Positions 55,130 through 63,576 are shown, counted from the first letter of the stretch. The stretch is DNA of 64,000 nt from NVTR01 sp965237505 (GCA_965237505.1 CBDEFR010000003.1:1-64000); one strand, 5' to 3'. A program made the numbers and translations. The notes: generated from the sequence alone by a model not told the origin.

Positions 55130-56285
55130 CCAACGGCCCCCAGATTTGACTCAAGGGGATTCCCACGAGCGGCGTGATCTGATTCAGTGGCATCAAGGCA
55201 AGGGAGGCTTTGATGGCAGTAAGGATTACGCGAAAAGACAAGTCCGCAGGCGAGCTTCGCCAGGAAGCGGCGCGGTGCCGGGATGGGAAAGCGGCGCGAC
55301 GGATGTTGGCGATTGCCCTGGTTCTGGATGGGGTTGACCGCAAGACGGCGGCAGAAAACTGCGGCATGGATCGGCAGACGTTGCGGGATTGGGCCCACCG
55401 TTACAATGCGGAGGGCGTGTCGGGCCTGTTCAACCGTCGCCCGCCGGATCCACCCTGTCTGCTGAGCGCGGCACAGAAGGAGGAGTTGGCGGAAATGGTT
55501 CGGGCGGGTCCCGACCCCGAAACCGATGGGGTTGTGCGCTGGCGGCGCATTGATCTGAAACGCAAGATCGAAGAGCGCTTCGGCGTCACCATGCATGAGC
55601 GAACTGTTGGCAAACAATTGGCAAGCCTGGGCTTTCGGCGTCTGTCGGTGCGCCCGCAGCATCCGAAATCCGACCCGGATGCACAGGAGGCTTTTAAAAA
55701 AACTTCGCCGCAGAGGTAGAAGCAGCCTTGCCGGAAACAGCCCGCAGCAAGCCCCTGGAGATATGGTTTCAGGATGAAGCGCGGGTTGGCCAGCAGGGCA
55801 CGCTCACCCGTATCTGGGCCGAGCGTGGAACACGCCCCCGTGCCCCGCGCGACACCCGCTATATCTGGAGCTACATTTTCGGCGCCGTCTGCCCGGAACG
55901 GGCTGAAGCGGCCGCTCTGATCATGCCACATGCCGACACACAGGCCATGAGCGCGCATCTCGCCGAGATCGCTAAAACCGTCGCATCGGGCGCACATGCC
56001 CTTCTCATTCTGGATGGCGCTGGCTGGCACGGTTAGGCAGAGCTGGAGGTACCCGACAACATCACCCTGCTCAAACTCCCGCCCTATTCCCCTGAACTCA
56101 ACCCGATGGAAAATGTGTGGGCTTATCTGCGTGCCAACAAGCTCGCCATATCCGTCTTCGACAATTATGAGCAGATCGTCGACAGGTGTTGCGAAGCATG
56201 GAACTTCTTTGCAAACGACAAAACCGCAATCACGTCAATCACTACCAGACAATGGGCCAAAACGGTCAACGACTAGGGCCGTTGG
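55130..56285 (+). mobile_element. IS630-family element
   Basis: Inverted ends CCAACGGCCC (55130) and GGGCCGTTGG (ending 56285), each flanked by TA (55128-55129, 56286-56287), the target duplication of IS630/Tc1-type elements. Length 1156 bp with one transposase region. Its right flank lies 3 bp from the MITE at 56291. Confidence 0.88.
55213..56276 (+). pseudogene. IS630-family transposase, frameshifted and with an internal stop
   Basis: ATG 55213 has AGGGAGG upstream. The N-terminal half is a winged-helix region (AARRMLAIALVLDGVDRKTA, then CGMDRQTLRDWAHRYNAEGV, RWRRIDLKRKIEERFGVTMH). At the A7 run near 55700 the frame shifts by -1; the next frame gives NFAAEVEAALPETARSKPLE, EIWFQDEARVGQQGTLTRIW with the first catalytic Asp, and LLILDGAGWHG with the second. 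A TAG at 56034 then interrupts before AELEVPDNITLLKLPPYSPE, LNPMENVWAYLR with the Glu. The shift could be slippage, but the stop makes this copy inactive unless it is misread. Confidence 0.88.
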
Positions 56286-56290
56286 TATTA

Positions 56291-56556
56291 GAGCGGTTCA
56301 CCCGAATTTAGGCCCACTCTGCCGGTGCCAATTTGTCCCAGGACCGAGCCGTCGATTGCAGCCGGTATCGTGATACCGGCAAGAACGAGGGCGCCGGGAT
56401 TGGGGCAAATTGACCCGTCCCTGCGGGTTTCACCCAAATCCAGCATCCGACGCCGAACTGGCCTGGTCCGATATTCATATCGCACTGCGGCCGGTTCAAC
56501 GCCGGGCTACTGGATTTGGAAGAAACAGACCGGGCCTGAATTCGGGTGAACCGCTC
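56291..56556. mobile_element. 266-bp MITE with TA target duplication
   Basis: Terminal inverted repeats of 25 bp: GAGCGGTTCACCCGAATTTA (then ggccc) at 56291 and its complement ending at 56556, with one mismatch. TA flanks both ends (56289-56290, 56557-56558). Internal inverted pairs include GCCGGTATC/GATACCGGC (56376-56395), CCAAATCCAG/CTGGATTTGG and CAATTTGTCCC/GGGGCAAATTG, so the whole unit can fold. No coding capacity. The TA flank suggests mobilisation by an IS630/Tc1-type transposase; its ends differ from those of the neighbouring IS630 element, so another element would be the parent. Confidence 0.8.
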
Positions 56557-56667
56557 TAGCTATGAGCGTGCAACAGGCTGGTCATTCAGATGCTTTTTGC
56601 CGGTGAGAAACTGTCATCCCTGCGAAAGCGGGGAACTCCTGTCACAGGGCGCGCAGCATGGCACGAG

Positions 56668-56687
56668 ATTCCCGCTTGCGCGGGAAT
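56668..56687. repeat. Palindromic REP-type hairpin
   Basis: ATTCCCGC-TTGC-GCGGGAAT, eight perfect pairs. A related imperfect hairpin (catccctgcgaaagcgggga) lies at 56616-56635. Both resemble the attcccgc...gcgggaat repeats scattered through many proteobacterial genomes. Together with the MITE they fill the 466 bp between the IS630 element and mrp. Confidence 0.65.
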
Positions 56688-56751
56688 GACAGCGGCAGGG
56701 ATGGCACGGCTGTAGCTCTGTCTTGCGAGGCACGGCGCGCGGCCACCACCC

Positions 56752-57822
56752 TTACGCCAGCCCTTCGGCCACAAGTCTTGCCGCGAGCTGTGCATAGGCC
56801 TCGGCCGCCGGACCCTTACCCACGGCGATCGGCGTACCGCTGTCTCCGGCCACACGCACCTCCAGCGACAGCGGCAGTTCCGCCAGCAGCGGCACGCCAA
56901 GTTTTTCCGCTTCCGCCCGCACTCCGCCGTGACCAAAGATATGCGCCTCGTGGCCGCAATCAGGGCAGACATAGGTGGACATGTTCTCGATCAGTCCCAA
57001 AATTGGCGTGTTGAGTGTTTTGAACATGTCGATAGCCTTGCGTGCATCCTGAAGTGCCACGTCCTGCGGTGTGGACACCACCAGCGCGCCGGTCAACTCG
57101 GTTTTCTGACACAGCGTCAACTGCACGTCGCCGGTTCCGGGCGGCAGATCGACGAGCAGCACATCCAGATCACCCCAGGCCACCTGCCCGAGCATCTGCT
57201 GCAACGCGCCCATCAGCATCGGGCCACGCCAGATCACCGCCTGATCAGGCTCAAGCATCAGACCGATTGACATCATCGTCACGCCATGTGCCTGCAGCGG
57301 AATAATGACCTTACCGTCCGGCGACTTGGGACGTTGGTTCATCCCCATCATGCGCGGCTGTGACGGTCCGTGAATATCACCATCCAGCAGGCCGACCCGG
57401 CGCCCCTGCGCAGCCAGGGCGACCGCAAGGTTTGACGCCACGGTGGATTTTCCGACTCCGCCCTTGCCGGACGCTATGGCCAGAACCCGGTCCACGCCTG
57501 CGATCTTTACTGGCCCCTTTTGCGGTTTCGGATGGCCGCCGATTTTCAAACTGGGTGGCGCTTTTGGCGCTGCCGGCCCGTGCGCGGTCAGCACCACAGA
57601 CACCGATGCAACACCTGCCAGCCCGGCCACCGCCGTCTCTGCGGCCATGCGGATCGCTTCCATGCGAGCGGCCATCTCGGGGCTTTCAGCCTCGATAATG
57701 AACCGAACCGCGTCACCCTCAACGCCCAAAGCCCGCACCATATCGCGCGACACCAGATCACCGCCGTCTGGCAACGTGATGCGCTCCAGAACCGCCATGA
57801 TGTCTTTGTCCGATATCGCCAT
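56752..57822 (-). CDS. mrp: Mrp/ApbC-type iron-sulfur cluster carrier ATPase
   Basis: A P-loop ATPase that assembles or carries Fe-S clusters. The 356 residues begin with a MIP18/DUF59 domain (AVLERITLPDGGDLVSRDMV), a Pro/Lys-rich linker, and the deviant Walker A IASGKGGVGKSTVASNLAVA. Further blocks: GLLDGDIHGPSQPRMMG, LLVDLPPGTGDVQLTL, and the cluster-binding CxxC in NMSTYVCPDCGHEAHIFG. ATG 57822. The palindrome at 57924 lies in the divergent gap to the DUF1127 gene. Confidence 0.95.
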   Translation of the reverse strand: MAISDKDIMAVLERITLPDGGDLVSRDMVRALGVEGDAVRFIIEAESPEMAARMEAIRMAAETAVAGLAGVASVSVVLTAHGPAAPKAPPSLKIGGHPKPQKGPVKIAGVDRVLAIASGKGGVGKSTVASNLAVALAAQGRRVGLLDGDIHGPSQPRMMGMNQRPKSPDGKVIIPLQAHGVTMMSIGLMLEPDQAVIWRGPMLMGALQQMLGQVAWGDLDVLLVDLPPGTGDVQLTLCQKTELTGALVVSTPQDVALQDARKAIDMFKTLNTPILGLIENMSTYVCPDCGHEAHIFGHGGVRAEAEKLGVPLLAELPLSLEVRVAGDSGTPIAVGKGPAAEAYAQLAARLVAEGLA

Positions 57823-57923
57823 GATATTTCTCTTTGTTTACCAATAGGCATTACTTCACCTGTTTTGGCGAAAGAACAAGAGGTGTCGCTGCTGCTGCGG
57901 CCCGATTTTTGCGCGCGCTAACA

Positions 57924-57940
57924 TATGCGATTGCTGCATA
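57924..57940. promoter_or_regulatory. TATGC-N7-GCATA palindrome upstream of DUF1127 gene 1
   Basis: TATGCGATTGCTGCATA, ending 105 bp before the DUF1127 start at 58046. The same arms with the same spacing and nearly the same distance occur upstream of the other DUF1127 gene (62849-62865). A shared operator is inferred; the regulator is unknown. Confidence 0.6.
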
Positions 57941-58045
57941 GCGGCATTGTCCAAATAGCGGATTGTGCACCTGCAGCATCGGCCTATGTAGTGCCACGAA
58001 GCGATCATGCTTCAGCGCAGCACGCCAGACAAAAGGCACAGGAAA

Positions 58046-58261
58046 ATGACATACGTAGGCACCGTAAACACAATTGAAATCGATCTCGCCAACCGGATTG
58101 CGTTGGCATTTCGGGGCATCGTCGGCGACATTGCAAAATCGATGGTAGCTCGCCGCACAGCACGCGAGCTTGCAGCCCTGAGCAACCGTGAACTGGACGA
58201 TCTGGGCATCAGCCGCGGGCAAATCTCGCTCGTCGCGACGAAGGCCGCATTCAACCAGTAA
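58046..58261 (+). CDS. DUF1127 small protein 1
   Basis: A 71-residue basic protein from ATG 58046. The C-terminal DUF1127 motif is RTARELAALSNRELDDLGIS (then RGQI), preceded by a helical region (IDLANRIALAFRGIVGDIAK). Proteins with this arginine-rich motif have been linked to phosphate/carbon metabolism, stress and RNA binding in alphaproteobacteria; here no specific role can be assigned. Divergent from mrp. The 265 bp after it (58262-58526) contain no gene I can support. Confidence 0.88.
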   Translation: MTYVGTVNTIEIDLANRIALAFRGIVGDIAKSMVARRTARELAALSNRELDDLGISRGQISLVATKAAFNQ

Positions 58262-58526
58262 GACTTCAGATCGGGCGATCCCACCCCCCGGGATGCCTGT
58301 GAACGGCGGCGGCGTATCCTCCCTTACGTCGCCGCATCAATTTCAGGGCCAATCGGTCCAAATTGTTACGCAGCCGCTCTTCCTCCCAGAGATCAGACTG
58401 CGGTGAACGAGACGGCAGCGCCTCCTCGCTGACCCTGTCTCCGGTCCGCGGCGAGTGAAGCGGGTGGCGGCGGGGTGCCCGGCGCAGCGCCGATACGCGT
58501 TGTTTTTGGAGTGCCCGATTTGCTGA

Positions 58527-59458
58527 GTGTCTGATCCAAAACTAATTGAGTGATTTCAGCGAGTTGTGATTCAATCGGATTGATAAGATTCGAGGGAGAT
58601 CACAATGGCCTGGACGGAAACCACTCGCGCCCGATATGAACGGCATTCGAGACGCTATGCAAGCGATTTAACTGATCAGGAATGGGGTTTGATCGCGCCA
58701 TTCCTGCCGCCGCCTAAAACAACTGGTCGTCCGCGCAGCACGGCGATGCGCGATGTTCTGGATGCCATTTTGTACATCGCCAGCGCCGGGTGTGCGTGGC
58801 GTATGCTGCCCAATGATTTCCCGCCAGTGTCCACCGTGCGCTACTATTTCTATGGCTGGCGCAACGATGGCATCTTTGAAGTGATCAGCCATTTTCTGGT
58901 GGCGACGGCGCGCGAGTTTCATGGCAAGAAGCCCGGCCCCACCGCTGGTGTCATTGATAGCCAGACCATAAAAACAACGGAAAGCGGTGGCATTTCGGGC
59001 TATGACGCGGGCAAGAAAACCAAGGGCCGCAAGCGCCACATTGTCACCGACACGCTCGGGTTTATGGTTGGGTTGGTCGTGCATAGCGCCGGTATTCAAG
59101 ACCGTGATGGCGCACCGGAAGTGTTGAAATCCATCCGGTATTCCCATCCAAACTTGCGCCATATCTTTGCGGATGGCGGTTATGCCGGACCAAAGCTGCG
59201 CGACGCTCTTGAAGGCATCGGTTACTGGACAATCCAGATCGTCAAGCGCTTCGACACTGCGGAAGGCTTCGAAGTCATTCCCAGAAGATGGGTCGTCGAG
59301 CGCACCTTCGCATGGCTCAACCGCTGCCGGCGATTGGCCAAAGATTGGGAAAAATCCATCGCAAGTTCACAGGCATGGATACTCGTTGCACATATCAGAA
59401 CCCTCACGCGTAAAATTGCAAGGCATTGTAATCATCCGTAGAGTTTTGAATCAGACAC
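58527..59458 (+). mobile_element. IS5-family (IS427-like) element, copy C
   Basis: 932 bp, ends GTGTCTGATCCAAAACTA (58527) and, inward from 59458, GTGTCTGATTCAAAACTC. Flanks are TGA on the left and TTA on the right; both fit TNA but do not match each other, unlike copies A and B. Left flank gatttgctga and right flank gtggtcgttgaccgg match the flanks of copy B. Confidence 0.92.
58605..59441 (+). CDS. IS5-family transposase (copy C)
   Basis: A 278-residue intact DDE transposase. Catalytic residues lie in TAGVIDSQTIKTTESG, HIFADGGYAGPKL and RRWVVERTFAWLNRC. It differs from copy A by R for G at residue 16 (RHSRRYASDL), Y for D in the GIGYWTIQIV stretch, and one codon less at EKSIASS. The Y replaces an acidic residue that is not a family catalytic position, so activity is plausible. 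Confidence 0.94.
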   Translation: MAWTETTRARYERHSRRYASDLTDQEWGLIAPFLPPPKTTGRPRSTAMRDVLDAILYIASAGCAWRMLPNDFPPVSTVRYYFYGWRNDGIFEVISHFLVATAREFHGKKPGPTAGVIDSQTIKTTESGGISGYDAGKKTKGRKRHIVTDTLGFMVGLVVHSAGIQDRDGAPEVLKSIRYSHPNLRHIFADGGYAGPKLRDALEGIGYWTIQIVKRFDTAEGFEVIPRRWVVERTFAWLNRCRRLAKDWEKSIASSQAWILVAHIRTLTRKIARHCNHP

Positions 59459-59461
59459 TTA

Positions 59462-59600
59462 GTGGTCGTTGACCGGCAGGTCTGCCATCCTCGAATCTGT
59501 TCAAGGGTCTGGCGCTCGGTCCCGGCCGCACGGGTTTGCTGCTGCCGCGCCGCTGCGCGCCCATGACCCGGTGCCGAAGCGCGTCTGTGAAGACGTGACG
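59462..59600 (+). repeat. Dispersed repeat next to IS5-type copy C
   Basis: Similar by eye to 43308-43454 read on the minus strand, starting at the same base relative to the IS end. Here the second hairpin arm is lost (catcctcgaatctg). After it, 59601-59760 is A+T-rich with no gene. Confidence 0.6.
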
Positions 59601-59774
59601 CGATTGCGCATGTCACTCGCGCAAAATTATCGATATGAAACTATCGCCGAAATTTTCACGAAAATTCGGGTACGAAACGCGATCATGCCGAGTTCGTTTT
59701 GTGTGAAAAAAGTGTGACTGGTGCGGGCGGCGCGAATTGCCTAAAAAATAGGCAGACTATCAGGCGAAGAATTG

Positions 59775-59820
59775 TTTAAAGACTTTAAAATCCGGCGAAA
59801 AATTCTTTAAAGACTTTAAA
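59775..59820. promoter_or_regulatory. Two TTTAAAGACTTTAAA repeats upstream of an MFS gene
   Basis: Near-perfect palindromes of 15 bp at 59775-59789 and 59806-59820, starting 31 bp apart (three helical turns) within a longer direct repeat (gcgaagaatt... / gcgaaaaatt...). They lie about 90 bp before the MFS start, where an operator would be expected. Confidence 0.5.
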
Positions 59821-59909
59821 GAATCCGCGAAAATACCATCGCTGCGGCGGAATTTCACGGAAATGATTTAGCGCTCGCCCCTTGCAAAAATTCCACCTAT
59901 GTGGGGGCC

Positions 59910-61139
59910 ATGCGGATCGTCTCGACACACACCGCCCATGTGTTGCCGCGCTGGCGGCGGCCGGTGGCGTTGCTGTTTGTGTTCGCCTTTGCGATGCCGA
60001 TCGCGTTCAGCACCTGGTCAGCACTGCTGAACAATTTTGTGATCGAGGCCGCCGGATTCACCGGGGTCGAGATCGGCTGGTTACACACAGTTCGGGAAAT
60101 TCCGGGATTTCTGGCTGTGGGCGTTATTGCCCTGATCATGTTTATTCGTGAACAGGTTCTGGGCCTTGTGGCGTTGGCAATTCTGGGGGCGGCGACGGCG
60201 GTGACGGCCTGGTTTCCGTCGCTGGCAGGCTTGCTGACGGTCACCATGATCAGCTCGATCGGGTTTCACTATTTTGAAACCGTCAACCAGTCTTTGCAGC
60301 TGCAATGGATCGACAAAAAGCGTGCACCGCAACTGCTGGGCTGGATTGTCGGCATCGGCTCGGCGGCGTCGCTTTTGGCTTACGGTCTGCTGGTGTTGAC
60401 CTGGCAGACGTTTGATCTGTCGTACGACTTTGTGTATCTGATCTCCGGCGGTTTCACGGCTGTGGTGGCGGTGTTCTGCCTGTTCGCGTATCCGCAGTTT
60501 GAAGCGCCCAATCCGCAGCGCAAGACCATGATTCTGCGCCGTCGTTACTGGCTTTATTATGCCTTGCAGTTCATGGCGGGAGCCCGGAGGCAGATTTTCG
60601 TGGTCTTTGCCGCATTCATGATGGTCGAACGGTTTGGCTTTGAAGTTCATGAGCTTACCAGTCTATTCCTGATCAATTTTGTCGCCAACATGGTCTTTGC
60701 ACCGCTCATGGGGCGGGCTGTTGGCAAGTGGGGCGAACGCAACGCACTGACGTTCGAGTATGTCGGCCTGATCATTGTGTTTTTGGCCTATGGCGGGATT
60801 TACTATTTTGGCTGGGGCGTGGTGCTGGCGGCTGGCCTGTATGTGATTGACCATATGTTTTTCGCGCTTGCCTTCGCGCTGAAAACATATTTCCAGAAAA
60901 TCGCCGACCCGGGTGATATAGCACCGACGGCGGCTGTTGCCTTTACCATCAACCACATTGCGGCGGTCTTTCTGCCCGCGTTATTGGGGTATCTTTGGGT
61001 GACATCGCCGGGTTCAGTTTTTGCCTTTGCCGCCGTCATGGCTGCGGCGTCGCTGGCATTGGCGCTGTTGATCCCGCGCCACCCCGAGGCGGGCAACGAA
61101 ACCATATTTTCGCGCTACATGCAGAGCCCGGCGGAGTAG
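59910..61139 (+). CDS. Major facilitator superfamily transporter
   Basis: A 409-residue inner-membrane protein with about 12 hydrophobic segments, such as LFVFAFAMPIAFSTWSALL, EIPGFLAVGVIALIMFI, LLGWIVGIGSAASLLAYGLL and FAFAAVMAAASLALALLIP. RWRRPVALLFVF and the loop motif FAPLMGRAVGKWGERN suit MFS. The latter matches the motif A region between helices 8 and 9. ATG 59910 is used; GTG 59901 is possible. The substrate is unknown. The TTTAAAG repeats upstream may control it. Confidence 0.85.
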   Translation: MRIVSTHTAHVLPRWRRPVALLFVFAFAMPIAFSTWSALLNNFVIEAAGFTGVEIGWLHTVREIPGFLAVGVIALIMFIREQVLGLVALAILGAATAVTAWFPSLAGLLTVTMISSIGFHYFETVNQSLQLQWIDKKRAPQLLGWIVGIGSAASLLAYGLLVLTWQTFDLSYDFVYLISGGFTAVVAVFCLFAYPQFEAPNPQRKTMILRRRYWLYYALQFMAGARRQIFVVFAAFMMVERFGFEVHELTSLFLINFVANMVFAPLMGRAVGKWGERNALTFEYVGLIIVFLAYGGIYYFGWGVVLAAGLYVIDHMFFALAFALKTYFQKIADPGDIAPTAAVAFTINHIAAVFLPALLGYLWVTSPGSVFAFAAVMAAASLALALLIPRHPEAGNETIFSRYMQSPAE

Positions 61140-61194
61140 CTTTTTCACCAAATCGCTCCTATATGTCGTTTAGGAAATGAGATCGGGATTGGTC

Positions 61195-61815
61195 ATGTTT
61201 TTTGGAAGACAAAGTGCGCAAATGGTTTCAGCCGATCAGGCATTGGCAGGGCGGGAAGAGCCGATACCCACGGCTCAGTTTCATCACGTGAGCGGCAGGC
61301 CGCTAAACGGTGTAGTGTCGGCAGGGATGCAAGAGGCGATGTTCGGCATGGGATGTTTCTGGGGTGCCGAGCGGATATTTTGGCAGCTTGATGGTGTCTG
61401 GCTGACCCGCGTTGGCTACAGCGGCGGTTTGACGCCTAACCCGACGTACAAAGAAGTGTGTTCCGGTCAGACCGGCCACAACGAGGTTGTGCACCTGATC
61501 TTCAATCCTTTGATCGTTACATACGACGATCTGTTGCGCGTGTTTTGGGAGGGCCACAACCCGACCCAGGGCATGCGCCAAGGCAATGATCGCGGCACGC
61601 AGTACCGGTCTGGGATTTATACTTACGGCGAAGCACAAGGCCGTGCGGCTGACAGCAGCCGGTCGGACTATGCGTCAAGTCTGAGCGGCGCGGGGTTTGG
61701 TGCGGTCACCACCGAGATCATCGCCGCCCCGGCGTTTTATCATGCCGAGGATTATCACCAGCAATATCTGGCCAAAAACCCAGCGGATATTGCGGCATCG
61801 GCGGAACCGGGGTGA
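61195..61815 (+). CDS. msrA: Peptide methionine sulfoxide reductase A
   Basis: Reduces methionine-S-sulfoxide in proteins. The 206 residues start at ATG 61195 (MFFGRQSAQMVSADQALAGR), consistent with Rhodobacterales relatives; 61177 is an alternative. The catalytic Cys is in FGMGCFWGAERIFW; VGYSGGLTPNPTYKEVCSGQ, GHNEVVHLIFNP and RGTQYRSGIYTY are conserved. Only one further Cys (KEVCSG) is present and none near the C-terminus, suggesting a recycling route different from the usual C-terminal Cys pair. Confidence 0.95.
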   Translation: MFFGRQSAQMVSADQALAGREEPIPTAQFHHVSGRPLNGVVSAGMQEAMFGMGCFWGAERIFWQLDGVWLTRVGYSGGLTPNPTYKEVCSGQTGHNEVVHLIFNPLIVTYDDLLRVFWEGHNPTQGMRQGNDRGTQYRSGIYTYGEAQGRAADSSRSDYASSLSGAGFGAVTTEIIAAPAFYHAEDYHQQYLAKNPADIAASAEPG

Positions 61816-62087
61816 CTTGTCCGATAGGGGCTGGCGTGGACTGAGAAATCGCCAAATTGCGGCCGTCACAACGCTTGGCCACAAGGTGCAGGATTAATGG
61901 ATCCTGGACGTAGTCTATGGACACAATTTGATCCGACGCGCGGGCATTTTTGGCGGGCGACATTAATGCTCCGAACACTCGGCGATAAAGCGCCCAAGTC
62001 ATCGCACTGTGTGTCAAACGCCATACTGTAGCCATAATCTGACGGATATTTGGCTTTGTTGGTGGGGGCCAGCATTTCGAGGCCATC

Positions 62088-62434
62088 ATGGCAGATGCAA
62101 ACAATTACAATTTGGACAGCGAATTCGGCGAATTGACCGGACCAATCGCAGCCTGGCACATGGCTACGTTACAACGGTCAGCCACGACGGTCTGGTCATT
62201 GCGCGCCCGCGCCGCAAAAGCGCGCATTTTTCGTTTCAGGGCCTTTTTCTTGGCCTACTGATCCTGCTCGCTTTCAAAGGCTTCCTGTTTGCGAAAATCG
62301 GACCAGAATCTTACCAGGACCGGGTGACCCTTTTGCAAGGCGGAACCGCGGTAGAAAAAGTCGGGGCCTATGTGATGAAGGCCGATCCGGTCACGGTCTG
62401 GCTTGCTGAACAGATGGGCGCGTTGATGCAATAG
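62088..62434 (+). pseudogene. Small membrane protein of unknown function, probably frameshifted by one base
   Basis: From ATG 62088 one frame gives MADANNYNLDSEFGELTGPI (then AAWH). Near 62150 the sensible continuation moves one frame: HGYVTTVSHDGLVIARPRRK, a membrane helix FSFQGLFLGLLILLAFKGFL, and a periplasmic tail (YQDRVTLLQGGTAVEKVGAY, DPVTVWLAEQMGALMQ). Adding one base would give about 115 residues. I recall similar small proteins in Roseobacter genomes but know no function. It is followed by a terminator. Confidence 0.6.
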
Positions 62435-62492
62435 GGTGACGGGCAGAATTTGCCGGATGGTTTGTTCCTCCCCAGACCAGGCAAGAAACGAA

Positions 62493-62522
62493 AAAGGCCG
62501 CGCTAATTCTTGCGCGGCCTTT
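62493..62522. terminator. Bidirectional intrinsic terminator
   Basis: AAAGGCCGCGC-TAATTCTT-GCGCGGCCTTT: an 11-bp perfect stem with A and T runs on both sides, located between two convergent genes (ends 62434 and 62543). Confidence 0.88.
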
Positions 62523-62542
62523 GGCATATGGGGAGAGTATGT

Positions 62543-62746
62543 TTAGCCGACAATCCGGTCGATATCGCCGCGCAACAGACCAATGTCGTCCAGCTCGCGA
62601 TCGGTTAGTTTGCCAAGCATGTTGCGGGTTGCGCGTTTGTCGTTCCAGGTCGAAAACGCATCCAAAAGCGCGTTCATGACACCGTTCAAGCGAATGCCGG
62701 AACCGATGCCAAATGTGGTCGGGCGAGTTGTGTCAAATGCAGCCAT
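62543..62746 (-). CDS. DUF1127 small protein 2
   Basis: A 67-residue protein with the motif RATRNMLGKLTDRELDDIGL (then LRGDIDRIVG) at its C-terminus and a low-similarity N-terminus (MAAFDTTRPTTFGIGSGIRL). ATG 62746 has AAGGACTAC upstream. It ends 20 bp from a strong terminator. It shares with the other DUF1127 gene an upstream TATGC-N7-GCATA palindrome. Confidence 0.9.
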   Translation of the reverse strand: MAAFDTTRPTTFGIGSGIRLNGVMNALLDAFSTWNDKRATRNMLGKLTDRELDDIGLLRGDIDRIVG

Positions 62747-62848
62747 GGTCGTAGTCCTTTAGATTCGCGGGGCAACGCATTATCGCGTTTCGACGTGCAT
62801 TTAGGGCCGCAAATTCGATGCCACAAGTCGCATTTTTTGCATTTCACC

Positions 62849-62865
62849 TATGCAATAATTGCATA
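62849..62865. promoter_or_regulatory. TATGC-N7-GCATA palindrome upstream of DUF1127 gene 2
   Basis: TATGCAATAATTGCATA, a perfect 17-bp palindrome apart from its centre, 103 bp from the DUF1127 start at 62746. After the palindrome, reading toward the gene, the sequence again resembles that downstream of the first site. The rest of the 323-bp gap 62747-63069 before ruvC shows nothing else I can name. Confidence 0.65.
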
Positions 62866-63069
62866 ACTAACAATGCGATCTAAATCTTTGGTAAACAACA
62901 GAAAAACTGGACTGAAATACGTCGGAATCTGGCAGAATCATGACGATTTCAGCACAATTGCACACTATTGTATGCCAAATCTGAGGTGTGGCCGGTCATC
63001 AAGATTGGCTGGCGGATGTTCGCGTTTCGTGCTAATTGCGCAAAAAAACCACACGGGCAGGGCGAAAAC

Positions 63070-63576
63070 ATGCGTGTTTTGGGAATCGATCCCGGTCTTC
63101 GCAACCTTGGTTGGGGCGTGATTGACGTTAACGGTTCACGCATGAGCCATGTCGCTAACGGCGTGTGCCGATCTGATGGTGACAACCTGTCAGAGCGATT
63201 ACTGAGCCTGTTTGAGCAACTGTCTGACATTGTCGCGCGATTTGACCCCGATACGGCTGCGGTTGAGCAGACATTTGTGAGCAAAGACGGGGCAGGGACG
63301 CTGAAACTGGGCCAGGCGCGAGGTGTGGCCATGCTTGCAGTTGCGTGCGCCGGACTGGCGGTCGGGGAATATGCACCAAACACCGTCAAAAAGGCCGTGG
63401 TGGGTGTTGGACATGCGGACAAGGCGCAGATCAAATACATGGTCGCTCTGCAATTGCCGGGTGCAAAAATTGCCGGCCCGGATGCGGCTGACGCGTTGGC
63501 CATTGCGATCTGTCATTCGCATTATTCGCAATCTGCCAGGCGAATCACGGCCGTCCTGAAGAAAGCAAGCGCATGA
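63070..63576 (+). CDS. ruvC: Holliday junction resolvase RuvC
   Basis: Cuts Holliday junctions after RuvAB branch migration. The 168 residues start at ATG 63070; a longer reading from 62968 is not family-like. Catalytic acids: Asp in VLGIDPGLRNLGWGV, Glu in AAVEQTFVSKDGAGTLKLGQ, and the Asp pair in GPDAADALAIAICH. It overlaps ruvA by 4 bp (ATGA). Confidence 0.96.
   Translation: MRVLGIDPGLRNLGWGVIDVNGSRMSHVANGVCRSDGDNLSERLLSLFEQLSDIVARFDPDTAAVEQTFVSKDGAGTLKLGQARGVAMLAVACAGLAVGEYAPNTVKKAVVGVGHADKAQIKYMVALQLPGAKIAGPDAADALAIAICHSHYSQSARRITAVLKKASA

Noticed and set aside
58262..58526. A structured RNA gene in the GC-rich gap before IS5 copy C
   Set aside because: Only imperfect hairpins were seen; it does not match the SRP, tmRNA, 6S or RNase P RNA patterns I could recall.
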